This document shows, piece by piece, positions 1 to 8,740 of a DNA stretch of 64,000 nt. The notes below the pieces were generated by a model. It did not search any database, was not told the DNA's origin, and worked only from the letters and a program-made list of their open reading frames with translations. Each line of letters opens with the position of its first letter. Positions within the stretch are counted from its first letter, which is position 1. Source of the stretch: Bacteroidetes bacterium UBA6183. Lineage in GTDB: Bacteria; Bacteroidota; Bacteroidia; UKL13-3. The stretch covers positions 61,357-125,356 of the forward strand of contig DITN01000062.1 in NCBI GenBank assembly GCA_002422865.1, read 5' to 3'. A program made the translations under genes and the position numbers.

Positions 1-2
1 TA

Positions 3-1013
3 AGTAAGGACCAAGAAGACTTAATTGATGAGATGAATAAGTTGAATGGCTACAGTCCTCAGTATGTAGAGTTGGCCAAAAAACAAAAAGTAACAAAAGA
101 CAATGCCAAAATTATTGAGGACAGTTTATTGGCCTTAAGCAAACGTGTGCCTGAAATTAGGTCGTTTATTAACCGTGAAGTAACCAAACTAAACGATAAT
201 TTAGACAAAAGTGTGGCCGGTTTTGGTGTACGTAATTTTATGGAAATACGCACACGCCAACAGTATGCCATGACACATGCCAATAACCTTGCAGTCATGT
301 TAAGTCAGGTGCTTAGCCAAATGCAACAGCAAAATCAGCAGGCAAAAAGTAAAAAAAGTGGTAAAGGAAAACCGAAGCCAAAACCCGGACAAGGCAAAGG
401 GAGCAAACCTTTAACCATGAGCCAGATTAAAAAAATGCAAGAGGAGTTGAACAAGCAGCTGCGTGAGGGCATGAACAAAAAGGGTGAAGAAGGTAAACCA
501 CAACCAGGCGGACAAAAGTCTGGGCAAATGCCTAATGGTCAACAACCAAATCCAAACGGACAGCAAGGTATAGGCAGCGAAGGTTTTGCGCGCATGGCTG
601 CACAACAAATGGCCATACGCCAACAACTGCAAAAAATGATGCAGCAAATGGATGCCAAACAAAAAGAAGGTGTTGGCGGTGCAAAAATGTTGGAAGAAAT
701 GAAACGTATGATGGAGCAAACAGAAAAGGAGTTGTACAACAAAAAACTAACTACCGAAATGTTGCAACGTCAGCAAGAAATTTTAACACGTTTATTGGAA
801 AGCGAAAAAGCAGAACGTAAACAAGAGCAAGAAGAAAAACGTGAAGCCGAACAAGCTAAAGACAAACCGAAACCTAGTCCACCGGCATTTGATTTATACA
901 TACAACAAAAAAATAAAGAGAAGGAGTTGTTAGAGACCATTCCGGCTGATATGCAGCTTTACTACAAAGAAAAAAGTAAGGAGTATTTCAACCGCATTGG
1001 TGGAGGTAAATAA
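3..1013 (+). CDS. DUF4175-like protein, C-terminal part (5' end outside window)
   Basis: The frame is open from the window edge (codons from position 3) to the stop at 1013, so this is the 3' end of a longer gene. The internal ATG at 33 is probably not the start, because coding sequence precedes it without a stop. The visible part is alpha-helical and very rich in Gln, Lys, Met and Gly/Pro, with a low-complexity K/P/G/Q segment around residues 100-180 and charged coiled-coil-like helices to the end (E/K/Q runs at about 230-290). This composition matches the C-terminal region of the large DUF4175-type membrane proteins of Bacteroidota, whose role is not established. The assignment rests on overall resemblance, not a catalytic motif. 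The next gene starts 23 bp downstream on the same strand. Confidence 0.65.
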   Translation, partial: SKDQEDLIDEMNKLNGYSPQYVELAKKQKVTKDNAKIIEDSLLALSKRVPEIRSFINREVTKLNDNLDKSVAGFGVRNFMEIRTRQQYAMTHANNLAVMLSQVLSQMQQQNQQAKSKKSGKGKPKPKPGQGKGSKPLTMSQIKKMQEELNKQLREGMNKKGEEGKPQPGGQKSGQMPNGQQPNPNGQQGIGSEGFARMAAQQMAIRQQLQKMMQQMDAKQKEGVGGAKMLEEMKRMMEQTEKELYNKKLTTEMLQRQQEILTRLLESEKAERKQEQEEKREAEQAKDKPKPSPPAFDLYIQQKNKEKELLETIPADMQLYYKEKSKEYFNRIGGGK

Positions 1014-1036
1014 TACCAAACATCAACCCAAAACAT

Positions 1037-2662
1037 ATGAGAAATTTTAACCTATATAGTTGCATTTGTCTATTACTTTTAACAGCATGCAGTAAAACCA
1101 ATAAGGTTGATTTAATAATTAAAGGGGCTAAAATTTACACGGTAGATTCGTTGATGAATACCGCAACAGTTATGGTGATAAACCAAGGTAAAATTGTTGC
1201 AGTAGGTGGAAATGAGTTGCTTACTCAATACCAATCAGACTCGGTATTACAAGCCGATGGTAAATTTATTTATCCGGGTTTAATAGATGCACATTCGCAC
1301 TTTTATGGATTGGGTGCTTACATGCAAACGGTGGATTTAACCAACACCAAAAGTTGGGATGAAGTGATAGAAAGGTGTAAAGACTTTGTTTCAAAAAACA
1401 ATCCGGCATTTTTAACAGGACGTGGGTGGGACCAAAACGATTGGGCGGTAAAAAACTTTCCTACTAATGATGAGCTCAATAGGTTATTTCCTAATATCGC
1501 GGTATTGTTAAAGCGGGTTGATGGCCATGCTGCAATTGCCAATAATACGGCACTTGAGTTGGCACAATTAAACATCAACACAAAAATTGATGGCGGTGAA
1601 TTGATTAGAAGCGGAAATAAACTAACCGGAGTTTTAATCGATAACGCAGTTGATTTGGTGCAAGAAAAACTACCTAAACCGGGTAGGGCGAGCATTACAA
1701 AATCGTTGTTAATGGCACAACAAGTTTGTATTGATTTAGGTTTAACAAGCGTGTGCGATGCAGGTTTAGATACCGAGGTAATAGACATAATTGACTCGCT
1801 ACAAAAAAGTAAACAACTTTTCATCAGGGTGTATGCCATGATTAGTGCCAACGATAAACAAGTGGATGAATGGTTAAACCGCAAGCCAATAAAAACCGAT
1901 GTACTCAATGTTTCTTCGTTTAAAATGTATGCCGATGGTGCATTGGGTTCAAGAGGTGCGTGTTTGTTACAACCGTATCACGACCAACACCAACACCATG
2001 GTTTAATACTTACACCATTGGCAAAAATGGAAGAGTACGTGAGAAGAATCAGCAATTCACCTTATCAATTAAACACACATTGCATTGGCGATTCTTCCAA
2101 CAGGTATGTAATGCAATTGTATGGCAAATATTTGGGCGAAAACAACAACCGCAGGTGGCGAATAGAACACGCACAAGTGGTACATCAAAACGATTTTAAT
2201 TTATTTGGTAAGTATAATATTGTGCCATCGGTTCAACCCACACACGCCACCAGCGATATGTATTGGGCTGAAGACAGATTAGGTAAAGAAAGAATAAAAG
2301 GTGCGTATGCTTTAAAAACATTGTTAAAACAAAATGGCTGGTTGCCTTTAGGTACAGATTTCCCGGTTGAGCCACCACAACCATTTTATACGTATTACGC
2401 AGCAGTAGAGAGAAAAGATGCGCAACAATTTCCTGAAGCCGGTTTTCAAATACAAGATGCATTAAGCAAAGAAGAAGCTTTAAAAGGGATGACCATTTGG
2501 GCGGCTAAATCAGCATTTGAAGAACATATGAAAGGTTCTTTAGAGGCAGGCAAGTTGGCTGATTTTATTATCATGGATATGGATTTATTGCAAGCTGATA
2601 TGCGCACCATTCGTGATGCTAAACCAGGTGCGGTGTATGTTGGTGGTAAAAAATTAAAGTAA
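1037..2662 (+). CDS. Amidohydrolase family lipoprotein (YtcJ-like, amidohydrolase_3)
   Basis: A 541-residue metal-dependent hydrolase of the amidohydrolase_3/YtcJ group, which acts on amide or related bonds; the substrate cannot be read from sequence. The N-terminus is a lipoprotein signal with lipobox LTAC (Cys18), so the enzyme should be anchored in an envelope membrane. Family marks are the beta-sandwich start (VDLIIKGAKIYTVD), the metal-binding HxH in GLIDAHSHF (His86, His88), a later conserved His in NTHCIGD (about residue 347), and the Asp of LGTDFPVE (about 440). The C-terminus returns to the sandwich fold (GKLADFIIMDMDLL). Length is normal for the family. It starts 23 bp after the DUF4175-like gene, which suggests co-transcription, though no shared pathway is evident. 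Confidence 0.85.
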   Translation: MRNFNLYSCICLLLLTACSKTNKVDLIIKGAKIYTVDSLMNTATVMVINQGKIVAVGGNELLTQYQSDSVLQADGKFIYPGLIDAHSHFYGLGAYMQTVDLTNTKSWDEVIERCKDFVSKNNPAFLTGRGWDQNDWAVKNFPTNDELNRLFPNIAVLLKRVDGHAAIANNTALELAQLNINTKIDGGELIRSGNKLTGVLIDNAVDLVQEKLPKPGRASITKSLLMAQQVCIDLGLTSVCDAGLDTEVIDIIDSLQKSKQLFIRVYAMISANDKQVDEWLNRKPIKTDVLNVSSFKMYADGALGSRGACLLQPYHDQHQHHGLILTPLAKMEEYVRRISNSPYQLNTHCIGDSSNRYVMQLYGKYLGENNNRRWRIEHAQVVHQNDFNLFGKYNIVPSVQPTHATSDMYWAEDRLGKERIKGAYALKTLLKQNGWLPLGTDFPVEPPQPFYTYYAAVERKDAQQFPEAGFQIQDALSKEEALKGMTIWAAKSAFEEHMKGSLEAGKLADFIIMDMDLLQADMRTIRDAKPGAVYVGGKKLK

Positions 2663-2674
2663 ATTACACATCAT

Positions 2675-2694
2675 AATACGTTAATCAACGTATT
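2675..2694. other. Short perfect hairpin in the gap after the amidohydrolase gene
   Basis: AATACGTT and AACGTATT form a perfect 8-bp stem around a 4-nt loop, 12 bp after the amidohydrolase stop. No T-run follows, so a classic intrinsic terminator is unlikely. It could stabilise an mRNA 3' end or be chance in AT-rich DNA. Confidence 0.35.
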
Positions 2695-2742
2695 GAATCA
2701 TGCCTGAGGTTAGGTGCACATTTGTTGCATAAAAACCTCTTT

Positions 2743-3738
2743 ATGAAAATGAAATTTTTTACCCTTGGTTGTGCGTTATCGTTGGGCTTGTTATCCCACT
2801 TATCAGCCCAAAATGTGAGTTACAAAGTTTTAACCGATGATCCTGATACTAAAAACTTATCGGTAGCTTTAAACATCATCGACTTTAGTACTTATCAGTC
2901 AAACATGAGTATTGCTTACAATGTATACGGTAACGCAAAGTTGGGTAAGTTACTGCAAGCCGATGCAGATTTAAGAAGGTCTTACAACGATTTATCAGCA
3001 GGTATGTTTTCCCCTGAAGACATTGGTAAAAGTCACGATATTCGTTTAGGAGGACGGTTTAATTTATCAAACCGTCAACGTCAGGGTAAAACCAAAGTAG
3101 TATTATCGTCTTTTACTTCAGGCAATTACCGCCACACCACTTTTATAAGCGTTCCGGCAACTTACCGCAGGATTCTGTCGGTGCGCGGTGGTATTCAAAA
3201 TATAAGAACCATATGTGATTTAAGTTCAATGCCAAGTAATGACGACAATGTGATGTATTACAAAGATGCGTCTGGAAATAAGCAACAAGCAGTTGACAAA
3301 GCCTCATTCGAAACCATGCATTACACGGTAAATTCATCGGGTATATATGCCGGCATTAGTTATCAATCGATGGTTAATGTCATTATTCAGGCAGAAGGTT
3401 ATGGTAAACGAAGCAGAAGTATAAGTAATGATTTTTATGCAGATATTTTACTTACTCCTCTAGTTTCTTATACATTAAAACCGAATACCAATCAAATGGC
3501 CGCATACAAAAATGTTGACATCAATAACGATTACAATGCCAAAAACTACATGGGTTGGCGCGTAGGTTGGCAAGCATTTATGGGTCGTAAAATTGGGTTT
3601 ACTACTAAATGTGAGTTGGGTCAACAACCCGGAAATTACCAAGGAACTTGGTACTTGAGTATAGGAATGGGATTAGGAATTGGAGTGAATATGCCCGGGT
3701 TAACCAAGTTTGGCAATAAAAAGGAACAAAGTCAGTAA
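2743..3738 (+). CDS. Secreted/outer-membrane protein of unknown function
   Basis: The protein (331 residues from the ATG at 2743) starts with a clear Sec signal peptide ending in LSAQ, so it is exported. I prefer this ATG to an in-frame TTG 21 bp upstream because it puts the Met-Lys start directly before the hydrophobic core. The mature part has many alternating hydrophobic/polar beta-like stretches, a Tyr-rich middle and a glycine-rich final segment (YLSIGMGLGIGVNMPG) typical of a last outer-membrane beta-strand region. A conjugative TraO-like or PorP-like barrel came to mind, but no diagnostic motif supports either. I do not recognise the family. A strong terminator follows, closing the transcription unit. 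Confidence 0.65.
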   Translation: MKMKFFTLGCALSLGLLSHLSAQNVSYKVLTDDPDTKNLSVALNIIDFSTYQSNMSIAYNVYGNAKLGKLLQADADLRRSYNDLSAGMFSPEDIGKSHDIRLGGRFNLSNRQRQGKTKVVLSSFTSGNYRHTTFISVPATYRRILSVRGGIQNIRTICDLSSMPSNDDNVMYYKDASGNKQQAVDKASFETMHYTVNSSGIYAGISYQSMVNVIIQAEGYGKRSRSISNDFYADILLTPLVSYTLKPNTNQMAAYKNVDINNDYNAKNYMGWRVGWQAFMGRKIGFTTKCELGQQPGNYQGTWYLSIGMGLGIGVNMPGLTKFGNKKEQSQ

Positions 3739-3773
3739 GGTAAACATTTAACCTGCTGAATTGGGTTAGATAC

Positions 3774-3803
3774 AAAAGGCAAATCGTACGGTTTGCCTTT
3801 TTT
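3774..3803 (+). terminator. Rho-independent terminator
   Basis: AAAAGGCAAA and TTTGCCTTTT pair across an 8-nt loop and run into T residues, 35 bp after the stop of the secreted-protein gene. Confidence 0.85.
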
Positions 3804-3910
3804 GTTGTGGTTTGGGGTTGATAAAACCCACTTAACCCTATATTTTATCCTCATTTTGCTATAAAAAGCCGATTATTTTTATATTGCAGACTTTAAGCAA
3901 AATAATATCG

Positions 3911-4525
3911 ATGAAATTACTGAAAGACCTGCACCATGAATACGTTTTTTTGAGACGTATTAAGGTTATATCTGACGAGATAGCCAAACAAATGCCCGAC
4001 AATGTGAAAATTTTGGATATTGGTTGTGGTGATGGGACCATCAGCAAACTAATCAGCGAAAAAAAGCCCGGTATTAGCTACGAAGGTATTGATATCATGG
4101 CTCGCCCAACTTGTGCTATTCCGTTTAAAGAATACGATGGTGTGCATATTCCATACCCCGATAACAGCTTTGATGCGGCTCAGTATACCGATGTATTGCA
4201 CCATGTTCCGGATGATAATTTTAAAAATTTGTTGAAAGAAACCATGCGTGTAAGCAAAAAGTACTTGGTTATAAAAGACCACTTATGGGCTAACGCATTC
4301 GATTTTCAAACCTTAAAATTCATGGATTGGGTGGGTAATGCGCCACATGGTGTTAAAGTTATTTACAACTTTAAAACCGAAAAGTATTGGATGGATTTGT
4401 TTGATGAGTTGGGATTGGAAATAGTTACCATCAACAAACGCATTCCATTGTATCCGGGCGTGTTTAACATGGTATTTGGAAGACAATTACACTTTATTGC
4501 CGTATTAAAAAAGAAAAACAGCTAA
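3911..4525 (+). CDS. SAM-dependent class I methyltransferase
   Basis: A small (204-residue) methyltransferase with the SAM-binding motif ILDIGCGDG (residues 34-42), an acidic residue after the second strand (YEGIDIM), and a motif-IV-like segment (FDAAQYTDVLHHVPDD) typical of Methyltransf_11/25 enzymes. The acceptor is unknown. It is the first gene of a same-strand set with two glycosyltransferases and a GT-C fusion protein, so modification of a lipid-linked sugar or polyprenyl intermediate is a reasonable inference. The ATG at 3911 is preferred over an in-frame TTG 27 bp upstream, whose extra residues lie before the domain. The next gene begins 9 bp after the stop. Confidence 0.85.
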   Translation: MKLLKDLHHEYVFLRRIKVISDEIAKQMPDNVKILDIGCGDGTISKLISEKKPGISYEGIDIMARPTCAIPFKEYDGVHIPYPDNSFDAAQYTDVLHHVPDDNFKNLLKETMRVSKKYLVIKDHLWANAFDFQTLKFMDWVGNAPHGVKVIYNFKTEKYWMDLFDELGLEIVTINKRIPLYPGVFNMVFGRQLHFIAVLKKKNS

Positions 4526-4534
4526 ACCTATCAC

Positions 4535-5695
4535 ATGGAAAAGCAAATAGAATTAACCATTGTAATGCCTTGCCTAAACGAAGCAGAGACTTTAAAAACC
4601 TGCATCGATAAGGCCATGAAATATTTAAATGATAACAACATAAGTGGAGAGGTTGTTATTGGTGATAATGGCAGTACCGATGGTTCTCAAGACATTGCCC
4701 GCAGCTGCGGTGCTCGTGTGGTTGATATACCTCGCAAAGGTTACGGAAGTGCATTAATGGGTGCTATACAAGCAGCCAAAGGCAAATACGTAATTATGGG
4801 CGATAGTGATGACAGTTACGACTTTAGTAACCTGAATGCGTACGTAGAAAAATTGCGCGATGGTTACGACTTAGTTATGGGTAACCGTTTTAAAGGTGGT
4901 ATTGCCAAAGGTGCTATGCCGTTTTTACATTACTACTTGGGTAACCCTGTATTATCTTTTATTGGTAAATTATTTTTTGGTGGAGGCATCAATGATTTTC
5001 ATTGTGGCTTACGCGGTTTCCGTCAGGATATTGTTACCCTGTTAAACCTACAAACTACAGGTATGGAGTTTGCCAGCGAAATGGTGGTAAAAGCACAAAT
5101 CAATAAGTTAAAAATTATCGAAGTGCCAACAACGCTCTCTCCTGATGGAAGAAGTCGTCCACCACATTTACGCACTTGGCGTGACGGTTGGAGACACTTA
5201 CGTTTCCTCTTATTGTACAGCCCTAAATGGTTGTTTTTAATTCCGGGTTTAACTTTAATGTTTATCGGTTTAATCTTGTTTGTACTTATCCAACAAGGGC
5301 CGGTACAATTAATGAATATTCACTTTGATACCAATACCTTGTTGTATGCCGGTGCATTTGTGGTAATCGGGTTTCAAGCAGTTAATTTTGCTGTGTTTAC
5401 CCGTATTTATGCTTTGCAGCAAGGTTTCTTACCCAAAAATTCAACCCTCGATAAATTATACAATTTTATAACCTTAGAGGCCGGTTTAATTATAGGTGTT
5501 TTATTTACACTTGCCGGTTTAAGTGGTTCGGTTTATTCGTTGTATTTGTGGGATCAACAAGACTTTGGTCAGCTAAACTACTCAAGTATTTTACGTGTAG
5601 TTATACCTTCTGTATTTGCCATCATGATTGGCTTACAAACCATATTCTCTAGTTTTTTCTTAAGCTTTTTAGGCTTGAATCAGAAAAAAAGCTAA
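4535..5695 (+). CDS. GT2 glycosyltransferase, dolichyl/polyprenyl-phosphate-sugar synthase-like, with C-terminal membrane domain
   Basis: A GT-A fold family 2 enzyme followed by a membrane domain. Its first strand is TIVMPCLNEAET (residues 8-19), followed by GDNGSTDGS (43-51) and the metal/nucleotide site MGDSDDSYD (88-96), and later GLRGFR. These are the marks of DPM1/ArnC-like enzymes that transfer a sugar from a nucleotide sugar to a polyprenyl phosphate. After about residue 230 come four hydrophobic segments, as in bacterial GT2 proteins with GtrB-like anchors. The genes downstream carry a GT-C domain that would use such a polyprenyl-phosphate sugar, so they may work in sequence: loading of the lipid carrier, then periplasmic transfer. 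The sugar is unknown. Confidence 0.87.
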   Translation: MEKQIELTIVMPCLNEAETLKTCIDKAMKYLNDNNISGEVVIGDNGSTDGSQDIARSCGARVVDIPRKGYGSALMGAIQAAKGKYVIMGDSDDSYDFSNLNAYVEKLRDGYDLVMGNRFKGGIAKGAMPFLHYYLGNPVLSFIGKLFFGGGINDFHCGLRGFRQDIVTLLNLQTTGMEFASEMVVKAQINKLKIIEVPTTLSPDGRSRPPHLRTWRDGWRHLRFLLLYSPKWLFLIPGLTLMFIGLILFVLIQQGPVQLMNIHFDTNTLLYAGAFVVIGFQAVNFAVFTRIYALQQGFLPKNSTLDKLYNFITLEAGLIIGVLFTLAGLSGSVYSLYLWDQQDFGQLNYSSILRVVIPSVFAIMIGLQTIFSSFFLSFLGLNQKKS

Positions 5696-5720
5696 CCTAT
5701 TTTTTTGAAAACAGTTACTT

Positions 5721-8690
5721 ATGCAAACACCTAAATCAGATAGCCGTTTAAGTATCATTCTGCCTATACAAGGCAACGCAAAAGCTGCTTCGTACGAACA
5801 AATTTTTAATTCGTTTAGTAAAGGTAAAACTGATGTTGATTGTGTGCTCATTACCTCATCAAACCAAAAGTTGGCCGATGAGTTACAACAAAATGCTGCT
5901 TATCAAGATTTAGTTCAAAAGCAAAAATTACACGTAGCTAAAAACTACACCGAGGCTTTTGCAATGGCAGGCGGAACGGTTAGCCTGGTGGTTGAAGATA
6001 CAGAAACAGCAAGTGTTTCGGCATTGGTTAGTGTGGCGCAGGCCAAACGAAAAAAAATGTTAAACAACACCTTTTATTTTGGTTCGTACTTTTTAAAAGA
6101 GAGTGCCAATAAAAATGGTTTGTTGCAAAAAATCGGTAATAGTTTATACAACAATTTTACTCGCTTTATCAGCACCAGTAATGTAAACGATAACCAAAGT
6201 GGTGTAATCATTGTAAACACCGAATTTGCTCACCAAACGTTTGAAACTAAATTAAGTACTGCAAAAAACTATTTTGAAATTGCCAACCAGGTTGGGGCGC
6301 ATAAAATTAATGCCGAAGATGTTGCTTTAACTGCTGATAAAAACTCGCCTTCGGGAAGTGTGTTAAGCATTTTTGCTTTACCATTTATGTCGCTTTACCT
6401 AAGTTTTAAGTTTTTTGTATTATCGGCTTTACACGAAATCAAAACCAAAACACAACCCGAGAATAAAGGCAATGCACCAATTTTCAGGATGATATTTTAT
6501 GTACTTGTTTTGGGCTTTTGTGTGGGTTATCCATTGTTAAGTCAGCAGTATGGTATGACCTGGGACGAGAAGCAGCATGATGAATACAGCAAGGTAGCTT
6601 ACAATTGGGTAATGACTTTTGGTGAAGACTCCACCGCATTAAGTGAACCCACCGGAAACCAAGATTATGTTCGTCAAATCTTCAGACATTACGGTGAACA
6701 CATCAATTTAATATCAGCAATCATATACAATACGTTTGATACCGATCCATACGATACACGTCACTTTATTATTTCGTTGTACGGTTTGTTTGGGTTGATA
6801 TGTATCGGATTAACTGTTAAAGCACTTACCAGTTGGCGCGGAGCAATTATTGCCCTTTTGTTTGTAGGCCTTAACCCAAGTTGGATGGGCTTTAGTATGA
6901 ATAACCCAACGGATATTCCTTTTGCAGCTGGTTTTGCAGTTTCAGGATATTTTATGGTTCGTATTTTACAAGGTATGCCTAACCCTAAACGCAAACACAT
7001 TACTTGGTTAGGTATTGGTATTGGTATTGGCATTGGAAGTCGTGTAGGCGCAATTTTAATTATTGCATACATGGCTATGTTCCTTGGTATACAATGGTTA
7101 TGGTATTGCATCAAAAACAAAAAAGGAATTTTTAGTGAAGGATTCTTAGCCTATTTAAATACATTTTTAAGTGTGGCAGGCCTTGGTTATTTGTTTGGCA
7201 TTTCGTTATGGCCTTACGCATTAAGTAATCCATTTAAAAATGTGTTCATTGCATTTAAAAAATCGAGTGAGAATGCCTTTTATGCCAATAATACCGAGTT
7301 GTTTGAAGGTACACGCATGTATATGCTTACCGAGGCTCCGGGTTATTATGTGGTAAAGTTTTTAAGTATAGGTAATCCTGTTTATTTGTTGGCAGGTATT
7401 GGTTTAACTGTATTACTTTTAAATTGGTTACGTAAATATGTAAACATTGGTTATGTATTGATGTTTGTATTTATGATGTCTTTCCCGGTGGCTTGGGCCG
7501 AGTATACCGACCTAAATTATTATAACGGTTGGAGGCATTACTTATTTGTGTTGCCATCAATGGTGGTATTATCAGCACTATCTTACGAGTTTTTGCTACA
7601 CGCATTTAAAAACAAGTTTGCACAAATTGGTGTGGTAATCGTTTTAGGTGTAGCATTCGCAAAACCTCTAGCTTGGATGGTCAAAAATCACCCTAACCAA
7701 TATGTTTATTTTAACGAGTTTGTGGGTGGTATTAATGGAGCATACGGTAATTACGAAACTGATTATTACAGTAACTCGTGCCGTGCAGCGGCTGAATGGA
7801 TAGCTCAACAAGAACCCAATAAAAAAGTATTAATCGGTATCAATAACGAACCATTAACGGCTTCTTATTATGGTCACCGCATTAATCCAAACTTAGATTT
7901 TTTCTGGGTGCGCGAGTACGAGGAGTTTAAACCACGTTGGGATTATTTAATTTTAACCAGCCGTACTTACAGTAAAAACGAATTGCTAAATGGTGCTTTT
8001 CCTCCAAAAGGAACGGTACATGTTATAAAAGCAGATGACGCACCATTGTGTGTAATTGTTAAACGAGAAAACAATTACATGCCTGATGGATATGAGGCAT
8101 TAGCCCGCAGAAGTGCAGATACGGCCATTATGCATTTCCAAAAAGCAGTGGAGTATGATCCAATGAACGAAGAAGCGCACCGCATGTTGGGTACGGCCTA
8201 TTTATACAGCAATCGATTTGCTGAAGCAGAAGCGGCACTAAAAAAATCAATTGAAATATACCCTGAAAATTACTCAGGATACAGCATGCTTGGGCAAGTT
8301 TGGTACACCCAACAAAAACCGGATAGTGCATTGCCATATTTAGACAAAGCACTGTTTTATAAACGTAACGTTACAGAGGCTTACTTTTATGCAGGCCAAT
8401 GCATGTTGCAAAAAAACGATTTTGCTAAAGCTGCCGAATACTTTGAAAATGGTGTAAAAAACAATGGTAACATACCCGAAATGTTTGAAGGTTTAGGATT
8501 GGCATATTTAAATTTGGCCAACTACTCGATGGCTGAAGGAGCATTTAACAATGCGTTAGCCATGAACCCTAATTATGCGCGTGCTTATTATTATTTAGCA
8601 CAAGTATACCAACGCACCAACGAAAAGGCCAAGGCAGATGAGTGTATAAGGCGATACCAAAGTTTAGCCGGTGGTCAACCTATGCAATAA
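5721..8690 (+). CDS. Fusion: degenerate GT2-like domain + GT-C (GT39-like) membrane glycosyltransferase + TPR tail
   Basis: This 989-residue protein has three parts. Residues about 8-220 follow the outline of a DPM1-like GT-A domain (SIILPIQGN start; NDNQSGVI in place of the usual D-x-QSG-F) but lack the DxD site; VVEDTETAS stands at that position. Residues about 250-760 contain roughly ten membrane segments and the sequence GMTWDEKQHDEYS (about 276-288), whose acidic pair resembles the first-loop catalytic Asp/Glu of GT39/PMT-type GT-C enzymes, which use polyprenyl-phosphate sugars. Residues about 785-980 are five to six TPR repeats. The order suggests a membrane transferase with a regulatory pseudo-GT domain facing the cytoplasm and a TPR protein-docking tail. 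The preceding gene may make its donor lipid. Function of the fusion is inferred. Confidence 0.8.
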   Translation: MQTPKSDSRLSIILPIQGNAKAASYEQIFNSFSKGKTDVDCVLITSSNQKLADELQQNAAYQDLVQKQKLHVAKNYTEAFAMAGGTVSLVVEDTETASVSALVSVAQAKRKKMLNNTFYFGSYFLKESANKNGLLQKIGNSLYNNFTRFISTSNVNDNQSGVIIVNTEFAHQTFETKLSTAKNYFEIANQVGAHKINAEDVALTADKNSPSGSVLSIFALPFMSLYLSFKFFVLSALHEIKTKTQPENKGNAPIFRMIFYVLVLGFCVGYPLLSQQYGMTWDEKQHDEYSKVAYNWVMTFGEDSTALSEPTGNQDYVRQIFRHYGEHINLISAIIYNTFDTDPYDTRHFIISLYGLFGLICIGLTVKALTSWRGAIIALLFVGLNPSWMGFSMNNPTDIPFAAGFAVSGYFMVRILQGMPNPKRKHITWLGIGIGIGIGSRVGAILIIAYMAMFLGIQWLWYCIKNKKGIFSEGFLAYLNTFLSVAGLGYLFGISLWPYALSNPFKNVFIAFKKSSENAFYANNTELFEGTRMYMLTEAPGYYVVKFLSIGNPVYLLAGIGLTVLLLNWLRKYVNIGYVLMFVFMMSFPVAWAEYTDLNYYNGWRHYLFVLPSMVVLSALSYEFLLHAFKNKFAQIGVVIVLGVAFAKPLAWMVKNHPNQYVYFNEFVGGINGAYGNYETDYYSNSCRAAAEWIAQQEPNKKVLIGINNEPLTASYYGHRINPNLDFFWVREYEEFKPRWDYLILTSRTYSKNELLNGAFPPKGTVHVIKADDAPLCVIVKRENNYMPDGYEALARRSADTAIMHFQKAVEYDPMNEEAHRMLGTAYLYSNRFAEAEAALKKSIEIYPENYSGYSMLGQVWYTQQKPDSALPYLDKALFYKRNVTEAYFYAGQCMLQKNDFAKAAEYFENGVKNNGNIPEMFEGLGLAYLNLANYSMAEGAFNNALAMNPNYARAYYYLAQVYQRTNEKAKADECIRRYQSLAGGQPMQ

Positions 8691-8740
8691 TACCAAATGT
8701 TGTTCATCAACGTTTATATCTAACAGTTTAAAAAACACAC

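Noticed and set aside
411..742. Open frames on the minus strand of the DUF4175-like gene
   Set aside because: They are antisense to the biased Q/K/P-rich segment and give Leu/Phe/His-rich sequences without a plausible start or domain.
1318..1908. 196-codon open frame antisense to the amidohydrolase gene
   Set aside because: No domain or promoter; the plus-strand gene has full family motifs across this interval.
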